Part shown: positions 47,799 through 55,008 of the stretch, piece after piece
Numbering within the stretch: the stretch's first letter is position 1
How the letters are laid out: each line of letters starts with the position of its first letter
Assembly (NCBI RefSeq): GCF_900187455.1
Contig: NZ_FYDX01000006.1
Coordinates: 62,001 to 126,000, forward strand
From: Pseudomonas sp. Irchel 3E13
GTDB lineage: Bacteria; Pseudomonadota; Gammaproteobacteria; Pseudomonadales; Pseudomonadaceae
Length of the DNA stretch: 64,000 bases
Direction of reading: 5' to 3'
The notes under the pieces: generated by a model
Databases searched by the model: none
Told to the model about the DNA's origin: nothing
The model's input: the letters and a program-made list of their open reading frames with translations, nothing else
Translations under genes and position numbers: made by a program

Positions 47799-48578
47799 TC
47801 ATGGCGCGGTCCTCGACTCCAGATCCATATCGGCAGGCCACTCGACCTTCGGCGCCAGTAGCATGGCGACGTTGCACCACAGCACATCGTTATGGTCCCA
47901 AGGCGGCTCCGGCGGCGGTAGTGCATCGGGGCCTTGTTGCATGTAGGTGCAGACATAGGCCCAGGCATGCGCATCGGCGCCCATGGCGGTCAGTGGGAAG
48001 CGGTCGATGACTTCGTTCGTACCGGGTTTGACGATGGACAGTTCGACACCGAACTGGATGATGGCTCCGCCCTGGGCGGTGAAGTGGGTTCTTCTCCAGC
48101 GTTCGGCTCGGACCTGTGACCAATCGTAGGCCACTGGTACTACCCGCCACTCCTCGAATGGGTTCCACCAGCAGTATTTGAAGTTGTAGGCGTAGAGGCG
48201 TTGGCGGGCGCGATTGAAGCGGAGTGGCAGGTCACGAGGAGGGGCTATTTCGGACTTCCAGAAGATGGGGATCAACCAAGCGTTAATGAACACTGCGAAG
48301 ATGAATGTGATCCATTCTTCAATCATCAGCGTCCGATCTGCTGATAAATGAAGCCAAATAATCAAGAGTATAAGCATCGTTGACACTGGAACGAACCAGA
48401 TCACTATCCCTCTCACAAGTGCCGACGCACGAGGCAGCTCCAGAAAAAACTCATCCTGATGGTTGGGCGTATCAAACCCGAGGTCCGGGGTAACGATCGG
48501 TAATTCGTAGGGACCGGGCAGGTCTTCTTTCCAGCCGGGACAAGGTGGTATCAGCTTTGGTCCTTTCATTCTGCTCAT
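47799..48578 (-). CDS. DUF6708-type membrane protein, paralogue 1 (putative T6SS immunity)
   Basis: A 259-residue protein, last gene of the T6SS cargo operon. Residues 1-55 are soluble with 'PPCPGW' and 'GFDTPNHQDE'; two membrane helices lie at about 56-79 and 87-107; the rest (from 'PPRDLPLRFNRARQRLYAYNFKY') is a cytoplasmic or peripheral domain rich in Trp and charged residues. Cys136 replaces the Arg found in the other three. The ATG overlaps the upstream paralogue's stop (ATGA). The membrane part is visibly more AT-rich than the flanks. A role as immunity protein against the neighbouring pore-forming-type effector is inferred from position and topology; DUF6708 itself has no proven function that I know of. 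Confidence 0.82.
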   Translation of the reverse strand: MSRMKGPKLIPPCPGWKEDLPGPYELPIVTPDLGFDTPNHQDEFFLELPRASALVRGIVIWFVPVSTMLILLIIWLHLSADRTLMIEEWITFIFAVFINAWLIPIFWKSEIAPPRDLPLRFNRARQRLYAYNFKYCWWNPFEEWRVVPVAYDWSQVRAERWRRTHFTAQGGAIIQFGVELSIVKPGTNEVIDRFPLTAMGADAHAWAYVCTYMQQGPDALPPPEPPWDHNDVLWCNVAMLLAPKVEWPADMDLESRTAP

Positions 48579-49354
48579 GGCGCGGTCCTCGACTCCAGAT
48601 CCATATCGGCAGGCCACTCGACCTTCGGCGCCAGTAGCATGGCGACGTTGCACCACAGCACATCGTTATGGTCCCAAGGCGGCTCCGGCGGCGGTAGTGC
48701 ATCTGGGCCTTGTTGCATGTAGGTGCAGACATAGGCCCATGCGTGTGCATCGGCACCCATGGCGGTCAGTGGGAAGCGGTCGATGACTTCGTTCGTACCG
48801 GGTTTGACGATGGACAGTTCGACACCGAACTGGATGATGGCCCCGCCTTGGGCGGTGAAGTGAGTTCTTCTCCAGCGTTCGGCCCGGACCTGTGACCAGT
48901 CGTAGGCTACTGGTACTACCCGCCACTCTTCGAAGGGATTCCACCAGCGGTATTTGAAGTTGTAGGCGTAAAGGCGTTGGCGGGCGCGGTTGAAGCGGAG
49001 TGGCAAGTCTCTAGGTGGGGCCGTTTCGACCCTCACGCAAAACACGATTGACCAAACTCCAAGGGCCATGCATGAGATAAACATTCCCCACTCTTCGATG
49101 GCCACCACACGTGAGTCCGACAAGAAAAGCCAAGAATAAATGGCTACGTAAATACTCATGTAAGGTGCAAACCAAATCACCCAACCTCTGGCACGAGCCA
49201 ATGCACGCGGTAACTCCAGAAGAATTTCATCTTGATAGTTGGGCGTATCAAAACCCAGCGCCGGTGCTACGACTGGGGGTTTGTCAGTATCAGGAAGATC
49301 TTCTTGCCAGCCGGGACATGGTGGAACGAGCTTGGGTCCTTTCATTCTGCTCAT
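48575..49354 (-). CDS. DUF6708-type membrane protein, paralogue 2
   Basis: A 259-residue paralogue, one 776-base period upstream of paralogue 1. Its C-terminal ~148 residues are almost identical to the others at protein and DNA level. Its N-terminal 20-30 ('PDTDKPPVVAPA') and both membrane helices (about 56-107, 'YMSIYVAIYSWLFL', 'MFISCMALGVWSIVF') are the most divergent of the set. It overlaps both neighbours by ATGA, so it is translated in series. Membrane location is predicted; binding partner unknown. Confidence 0.82.
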   Translation of the reverse strand: MSRMKGPKLVPPCPGWQEDLPDTDKPPVVAPALGFDTPNYQDEILLELPRALARARGWVIWFAPYMSIYVAIYSWLFLSDSRVVAIEEWGMFISCMALGVWSIVFCVRVETAPPRDLPLRFNRARQRLYAYNFKYRWWNPFEEWRVVPVAYDWSQVRAERWRRTHFTAQGGAIIQFGVELSIVKPGTNEVIDRFPLTAMGADAHAWAYVCTYMQQGPDALPPPEPPWDHNDVLWCNVAMLLAPKVEWPADMDLESRTAP

Positions 49355-50130
49355 GGCGCGGTCTTCGACTCCAGATCCATATCGGCAGGCCACTCGACCT
49401 TCGGCGCCAGTAGCATGGCGACGTTGCACCACAGCACATCGTTATGGTCCCAAGGCGGCTCCGGCGGCGGTAGTGCATCGGGGCCTTGTTGCATGTAGGT
49501 GCAGACGTAGGCCCAAGCATGCGCATCGGCACCCATGGCGGTCAGTGGGAAGCGGTCGATGACTTCGTTCGTACCGGGTTTGACGATGGACAGTTCGACA
49601 CCGAACTGGATGATGGCCCCGCCCTGGGCGGTGAAGTGGGTTCTTCTCCAGCGTTCGGCTCGGACCTGTGACCAGTCGTAGGCAACGGGTACTACCCGCC
49701 ATTCTTCGAAGGGATTCCACCAGCGGTACTTGAAGTTGTAAGCGTAGAGGCGTTGGCGGGCGCGATTGAAGCGAAGTGGCAAGTCTCGGGGAGGAGTTAC
49801 ATCAACTTTAATGCAGAAAAAAAGCGACCAGACTGTAATCAGTAAACCGAGGCCAACCGTTATCAGAAGCTCAAGGTTTAGAGATGTTCCAATTGATATG
49901 ACAATCCACAATAGCGCTATCAACAAGGCAGTCATAATCGGCGCAAACCAAATCACCACGCCTCTTATAAGTGCGGAAGCACGAGGTAGTTCCAGTAGAA
50001 CTTCATCCTGATGATTGGGCGTGTCAAAGCCTAGGTCCGGGGTAACGACTGGTAATTCGTAGGGGCCAGGCAGGTCTTCCTTCCAGCCGGGACATGGTGG
50101 AACGAGCTTGGGTCCTTTCATTCTGCTCAT
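49351..50130 (-). CDS. DUF6708-type membrane protein, paralogue 3
   Basis: A 259-residue paralogue. The leading 55 residues resemble paralogue 1 ('KEDLPGPYELPVVTPDLGFDTPNHQDE'), whereas the helices ('IMTALLIALLWIVIS', 'LLITVGLGLLITVWSLFFC') and the following 'IKVDVTPPRD' resemble paralogue 4. Similarity to different siblings in different segments points to exchange between copies. The C-terminus ends 'LESKTAP', as in paralogue 4, against 'LESRTAP' in 1 and 2. Confidence 0.82.
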   Translation of the reverse strand: MSRMKGPKLVPPCPGWKEDLPGPYELPVVTPDLGFDTPNHQDEVLLELPRASALIRGVVIWFAPIMTALLIALLWIVISIGTSLNLELLITVGLGLLITVWSLFFCIKVDVTPPRDLPLRFNRARQRLYAYNFKYRWWNPFEEWRVVPVAYDWSQVRAERWRRTHFTAQGGAIIQFGVELSIVKPGTNEVIDRFPLTAMGADAHAWAYVCTYMQQGPDALPPPEPPWDHNDVLWCNVAMLLAPKVEWPADMDLESKTAP

Positions 50131-50897
50131 GGCGCGGTCTTCGACTCCAGATCCATATCGGCAGGCCACTCGACCTTCGGCGCCAGAAGCATAGCGATGT
50201 TGCACCACAGCACATCGTTATGGTCCCAAGGCGGTTCCGGCGGCGGTAGTGCATCGGGGCCTTGTTGCATATAGGTGCAGACGTAGGCCCAGGCATGTTC
50301 GTCGGCACCCATGGCGGTCAGGGGGAAGCGGTCGATGACTTCGTTGGTGCCGGGTTTGACGATGGACAGTTCGACACCGAACTGGATGATGGCCCCGCCT
50401 TGGGCGGTGAAGTGGGTTCTTCTCCAGCGTTCGGCCCGGACCTGTGACCAGTCGTAGGCAACGGGTACTACCCGCCACTCTTCGAAGGGATTCCACCAGC
50501 GGTATTTGAAGTTGTAGGCGTAAAGGCGTTGGCGGGCGCGGTTGAAGCGCAGTGGTAAGTCGCGGGGAGGAGTTATATCAACTTTCACGCAAAACAGGAG
50601 TGACCAGATTGTAATGGCCACACCCGTGACCAACATGATCCATTCTTGAAATTCCAATACACGCCAGTCTGAAACGATGAACCACAATAATCCGATTAGT
50701 AGGGTGCTCATGACGGGCGCGAACCATATCACTACTCCCCTGACAAGTGCCGAGGCACGTGGTAGCTCCAGAAAAGTATCATCTTGATGATTCGGTGTAT
50801 CGAACCCAAGTGCTGGATTTACAGCTGGCAATTCATTTGGTGTGGGCAGGTCCTCTTGCCAGCCAGGGCATGGCGGAACGAGTTTAGGTCTTTTCAT
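50127..50897 (-). CDS. DUF6708-type membrane protein, paralogue 4 (effector-proximal)
   Basis: A 256-residue paralogue, the first after the effector gene and probably the founder copy. It lacks the three-residue 'MSR' prefix because it starts directly in the ATGA overlap with the effector stop (ATGAAAAGACC). Helices 'VMSTLLIGLLWFIVS' and 'IMLVTGVAITIWSLLFC'. The C-terminal domain differs from the others in only a few places ('GADEHAW', 'CNIAM'). Direct coupling to the effector is the usual position of a cognate immunity gene. Confidence 0.83.
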   Translation of the reverse strand: MKRPKLVPPCPGWQEDLPTPNELPAVNPALGFDTPNHQDDTFLELPRASALVRGVVIWFAPVMSTLLIGLLWFIVSDWRVLEFQEWIMLVTGVAITIWSLLFCVKVDITPPRDLPLRFNRARQRLYAYNFKYRWWNPFEEWRVVPVAYDWSQVRAERWRRTHFTAQGGAIIQFGVELSIVKPGTNEVIDRFPLTAMGADEHAWAYVCTYMQQGPDALPPPEPPWDHNDVLWCNIAMLLAPKVEWPADMDLESKTAP

Positions 50898-53800
50898 ACA
50901 AACCCCAGCCTTGCTTGACCCTTGATCTTGTCCTCCTTGACGATGAGTCGGGCAAAACCCGAATCATCACTCCTGTCAGGCCAGTAGGACAGTTGGAGCT
51001 CAAAGGCATAAACCTCGAGATAGCCGAAGAAACTGATGGAGCCACTAATTTCGAGTGTTTGGGCATTATGGGTAATCACAGGGGTTGTTGTTTCGGGGCG
51101 ATATCCAGGATTTTTCCAAGTTGGGGGAGGCGGTAACGGGCCATTCGTTCCACCGCTACGGCCGCTCGCGACGGTTTCTCCCAACACTTGGTTTGGTCGG
51201 TATACCTGCAACGCCCATTCGTAACCCGATACATCAGCCTTATATCCAGGCAGGACGAGTTTGTAGTCCAAGAAGAGTCCGGCAGGGACAGCATCACCAA
51301 TGGGAAGTCCACCTTCCTGCTCGGCTTTTACGATCATGCCTGCATTAGCAGTCAAACCCAGCAATGCTGCGTTTAAGACACCAACTGCGGTATCGAGGTC
51401 CTCAGGTGTCGTCCAGCGCCGATGTTTGGTTGGAACGCCCCAGAGGGAGTGACGCGCCCAGAGTTCCAAGGGCTGTGACTCCTGTCTTTTTGCCCACACT
51501 GCCAAGCCGAGTGCAGCAAGGCCTAGCAGTACGGACGCGGCGAGTGGAAATAGTGCAAATGCGGCTGGAGCCAAGGAGCCCCAAACCCCGAGCACTGCTG
51601 AACCTGCAGCCGATGCAGTCGCTAGCGAATATTTAACACTCGCCCCTCGGTCACCAGAGGCATTTGAGCGAATCGCCGCAAACGCATACTGCAACCCCTC
51701 AAATGCACTCGCCAACGCCACCAGTGCCCCCCCGTACTGCACGATCCGGGCTCCCACCCCAACTGTCTTTCCAGCGGTCCCTATCGGCATGGTCAGATCA
51801 GGCCGCACCATCTGAATCACCCCACCGACAACCTCGACGCTTGCCCCCATCACGCCAATCGACGCCGACATGACCGCCGCCGCCGCTTCGGGATGCTTGT
51901 CACCCACGGTATCGAGCAGGTTTTCATAACTGCGGCGCAGGCTGTCCTGCTGGAACCACAGGCTGATCAGGCCCAGCCCCATGGTGCTGGCCCCGGGTGC
52001 GCCAGCAACTGCGGCGTTGCGCATGTTGCGCATCGACTCCCGCGCCAGCTGGGCGGAGACGTCGGCATTGAGGGTCACATGGCGCGCAAGGTTGCCCATG
52101 GAACCCTGAAGGGCTTCGGCACCGATGGTGACAGTTCGCAAGGCGTCGCCAATGCCGTCGCCGACCCCGGCGCTCAGCTTGTTCAGCCGGGTCTTCAAGG
52201 CGTCGGCGCTTTCCATTGTCCAGAGCGTGACTTCGACCAGTTTTCCAGGCGTGCCCGGCACGGCAGCGGACAGGGTGTTGCTCAGCAGCATGGCGCGCAC
52301 CTTGCGCTGGGCCGGTTTGCGGAACTGCTGGTCGAGCCGGGCCATGAAGCGATCGGTGCTTTCCTGGAGCACCTCGTTGAGCAGCGAAAGATATTCGCCC
52401 ACCTTGAGGGACACCGTGATCCGCGTGACCTCCACACCGTAGTAGCGCAACAGGGCCCCGCGGTGCAGGTACCCGAGCAATGCCCGGGTGTTCTCCGATA
52501 GCTGGTTGCCGAGACGACTGCTGGCCGTCGCTCCAGCGGACAGCAGTTGGCCGATGGCGTCCTGTACGGGCCCCGTCATGAGGTCCTTGGCTTGCTGGGT
52601 GGTGATGAAGGTCTTGATGCCGTGATAGACCCGGGTGAACTCGTCACCCGCAAGGGCATCGTGCAGTTCCCCGAACAGTGACCTGTTCCTCGCGGTCAGG
52701 GCCTGGTACAGCAGGCTGTCGCGGTTCTCCATCAGGGTCTTCCAGAGGCGCAGGGTAGGGCCCGGTGGGCCGTCCACGCTGCGTTCGGTCGGGCCACCGG
52801 CCAGGCAGGTCTGCATCATGCGGATGAACAGCGCTGTCGAGCGCTGGTCGGTAACGCTGTAATCATGCAGGGCCGCCCGTTGATAGGCCGCGCCCTGGTA
52901 CTGGCGCTCGTAGTGTTCGGCGACGTCGTCGATGACTCGTTGCCAGCCGGTGAGCGTGTGCTGGTAGTTCGCTTCGAAAGTCGCACGGGCCTGCTCGTTG
53001 TAGCGTTCTTCCAGCCGCTTCCTTGCCTTCGCTTGCCTGATCGAGGCAAGGCGCGCGGTTTCCGCCTCGACATCGAGCATGGGCAAATCCGGATTGAACA
53101 TCGGATTGTTGTTGCGCTCGCGCCGTGACCTGTCTTCGTCCTTGACGCGCTGCTCCGCCTGGAATTTCGCCATTTCGAGCTGATGCCCACGAATCGCGAG
53201 CAAGGCCTGGGAGGTGAAATACTTGAAGCTGCGCTGCGGTTCGGCACACCACTGCTGCATGGCCTGGTGGCGAATCAGACGCTGGGCATTGAGCTCCTGG
53301 ACCATGCCGATGGGGTCGGGCAGCACCAGGGCCAGTACGCCGTTGGCGAGTTCGTGCTTCTGGATCATATTGCGCAGATGCCCCTTCAGGGCGCGCAAGC
53401 GGTGCTGGCGGCCGTAGAAGCCATGCACGCTGCGGAAATCACCGGGGATGTTTTGTGCGTATTCGAGCACCTGCTGAAGCTGCGGGTCGTTTTCGCTCAT
53501 GGCGATGCCGACGCTGGCGGGGTCGTTGCGCGCGGCCTTGAGGTCGAGTCGGTGGAAGCGCTCGTCGAGGTTCACACCGTCGACCGCGCCGCCACGCAGG
53601 TAGCTATCCAGAACCGCCTTGGGCCAGGGATCGTTGGCGATGGCCAGCCAGGCGGTGGAGTACTTGCGGGTGTCGATGTTGATGAAGGCGGCAGGCATGT
53701 CGTGATCCTCCCGGATGCAGGCCTCGCATAGCGGGCGAGGCTCTTCACGCGGCATCTGGTACGGACGGAACTGGCTCAGCGCCCCTTCGGGCGAAATCTC

Positions 53801-54067
53801 GTAGGCCTGCCACTCCCGGCGGTCGAGCAGTACATACAGATACCCCTGGCGCAGGATGCGCGGCTGATCGAGGTGCATGGGCACGGCCTCGACCTCGGAG
53901 CCGCGGGTCAAGGGCAGCAAGCGGGTTTTCCAGGGCTGCGGGGCATAGGCGGCGCGCAGGGGCAGGATGGGCAGGCCGCTACGCTGACAGGTGCTGCAGA
54001 TGCCGGTGGGGACCGGGCACGCTTCGTTGGTGGCGATATCGGCAGCGACGCTGAAGCTGATACTCAT
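50894..54067 (-). CDS. T6SS effector, VasX/BTH_I2691-like, membrane-active
   Basis: A 1057-residue protein. The N-terminal region has Cys at 'ACPVPTGICSTCQRSGLPILPLR' (residues 17, 24, 27) and a second pair 'LCEACIRED', as in the BTH_I2691/VasX-type N-terminal domain recognised by T6SS adaptors. A long helical middle follows (about 300-680, 'EAETARLASIRQAKARKRLEERYNEQAR'). Residues about 690-860 hold several hydrophobic segments ('MSASIGVMGASVEVVGGVIQMV', 'AALGLAVWA'), as expected for a colicin-like pore former, then a C-terminal ~195-residue part. ATG at 54067 overlaps the adaptor stop (ATGA). The last 500 bases look lower in G+C. Pore formation is inferred, not shown. Confidence 0.85.
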   Translation of the reverse strand: MSISFSVAADIATNEACPVPTGICSTCQRSGLPILPLRAAYAPQPWKTRLLPLTRGSEVEAVPMHLDQPRILRQGYLYVLLDRREWQAYEISPEGALSQFRPYQMPREEPRPLCEACIREDHDMPAAFINIDTRKYSTAWLAIANDPWPKAVLDSYLRGGAVDGVNLDERFHRLDLKAARNDPASVGIAMSENDPQLQQVLEYAQNIPGDFRSVHGFYGRQHRLRALKGHLRNMIQKHELANGVLALVLPDPIGMVQELNAQRLIRHQAMQQWCAEPQRSFKYFTSQALLAIRGHQLEMAKFQAEQRVKDEDRSRRERNNNPMFNPDLPMLDVEAETARLASIRQAKARKRLEERYNEQARATFEANYQHTLTGWQRVIDDVAEHYERQYQGAAYQRAALHDYSVTDQRSTALFIRMMQTCLAGGPTERSVDGPPGPTLRLWKTLMENRDSLLYQALTARNRSLFGELHDALAGDEFTRVYHGIKTFITTQQAKDLMTGPVQDAIGQLLSAGATASSRLGNQLSENTRALLGYLHRGALLRYYGVEVTRITVSLKVGEYLSLLNEVLQESTDRFMARLDQQFRKPAQRKVRAMLLSNTLSAAVPGTPGKLVEVTLWTMESADALKTRLNKLSAGVGDGIGDALRTVTIGAEALQGSMGNLARHVTLNADVSAQLARESMRNMRNAAVAGAPGASTMGLGLISLWFQQDSLRRSYENLLDTVGDKHPEAAAAVMSASIGVMGASVEVVGGVIQMVRPDLTMPIGTAGKTVGVGARIVQYGGALVALASAFEGLQYAFAAIRSNASGDRGASVKYSLATASAAGSAVLGVWGSLAPAAFALFPLAASVLLGLAALGLAVWAKRQESQPLELWARHSLWGVPTKHRRWTTPEDLDTAVGVLNAALLGLTANAGMIVKAEQEGGLPIGDAVPAGLFLDYKLVLPGYKADVSGYEWALQVYRPNQVLGETVASGRSGGTNGPLPPPPTWKNPGYRPETTTPVITHNAQTLEISGSISFFGYLEVYAFELQLSYWPDRSDDSGFARLIVKEDKIKGQARLGFV

Positions 54068-55008
54068 GAGTAGTCCTTCGCCTGGGGTAGGTCGGCAGTG
54101 ATGCGCTTCCATTTGGCTTCGCTGTAGTGGCTGGCGAAGTGGCTTTGCAGGTCGACGGCGCCTGCCCGCGCTTGGGCGATGAGTTGCTGGATGTCCGGGT
54201 GCCGGGGCAGATGGGGGTGGATGAATACCTGATGCAAGCAGAGAGCGATGATGTCGCGGCTATTATCGAGCCCCAATCTGTAGGCCTCGCGGACCAGGCG
54301 AAAGGCGTGGACGGCGGCCTGGGGCGGCAGGATGGACGCGCCTTTCCAGCGCCACGGGGCGAAGCCGAGAGGAAGTTGCAGCGTATGGCGCCAGGCATCC
54401 AGGAATTCGCTGACCACAGGCGCCATTCGCTGAGTGTCCCGGGCGGACAGAGGAAGAACAGAGTCGACCGGATGGTTTGTGCCGTGCACAAGGATGTAAC
54501 CCTTCCAACTGGTGGGACACAGCCAGATCCTGATCGGGTTCAGCAGGTCACCTGCCGCAGTACCCATCGAGCCGGACAGCAACTCCAGCCTCAGCGGCTC
54601 GAACCAAGCCGAGCATTGCTCGTCGCCCGATGCCGTGGTGTGGCACCGGGTCGCGATATGCCCGGCGATGACATCGGGCGGCTGAGGGCTGAGGAGCCAG
54701 CCGCAGATGTAGCGTTTGTAATAGCTGAGATCCCAGGAGGAGTAGCCGGCGCTGAGTTCGAGATAGTGCAGCGCCGCCGATTCGCCCGGCTTGGCCAGTT
54801 GGATCAGGGCAGGACACGCTTCGGGAGCATGTGAAAGGTCCGGCCGCAGCACGCGCGTGACGGCAGCGTCGCCCAGCGAACGGCTCAGCGACGGCACGCT
54901 GAGAGGATGTTCCAGCGCACAGTCAGCCAGTCCGTCCACCAACAGGTAGAGGTAATCCTCTGGCGCTCGGAAGTGCTCGGCAAAATGCGTGACGGGTTCG
55001 GCGGTCAT
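54064..55008 (-). CDS. DUF4123 T6SS effector adaptor (Tap/TEC)
   Basis: A 314-residue soluble protein with the DUF4123 fold in its N-terminal half ('YLYLLVDGLADCALEHPLSVPSLSRSL', 'LELSAGYSSWDLSYYKRYICGWLLSPQPPDV') and a C-terminal helical part ('HPDIQQLIAQARAGAVDLQSHFASHYSEA'). These adaptors load a specific effector onto the tip of VgrG. Its position exactly between vgrG and the effector, with ATGA overlaps on both sides, matches that role. Confidence 0.92.
   Translation of the reverse strand: MTAEPVTHFAEHFRAPEDYLYLLVDGLADCALEHPLSVPSLSRSLGDAAVTRVLRPDLSHAPEACPALIQLAKPGESAALHYLELSAGYSSWDLSYYKRYICGWLLSPQPPDVIAGHIATRCHTTASGDEQCSAWFEPLRLELLSGSMGTAAGDLLNPIRIWLCPTSWKGYILVHGTNHPVDSVLPLSARDTQRMAPVVSEFLDAWRHTLQLPLGFAPWRWKGASILPPQAAVHAFRLVREAYRLGLDNSRDIIALCLHQVFIHPHLPRHPDIQQLIAQARAGAVDLQSHFASHYSEAKWKRITADLPQAKDYS

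Noticed and set aside
47376..47861. Open frames spanning the end of the ABC ATPase gene, the REP pair and the scar on both strands
   Set aside because: They read through repeat and fragment DNA without start signals or conserved sequence; the pieces are explained as gene fragments.
47799..50897. The 776-base tandem array as a CRISPR or satellite repeat
   Set aside because: Each unit is an intact overlapping gene; unit length and coding content rule out CRISPR.
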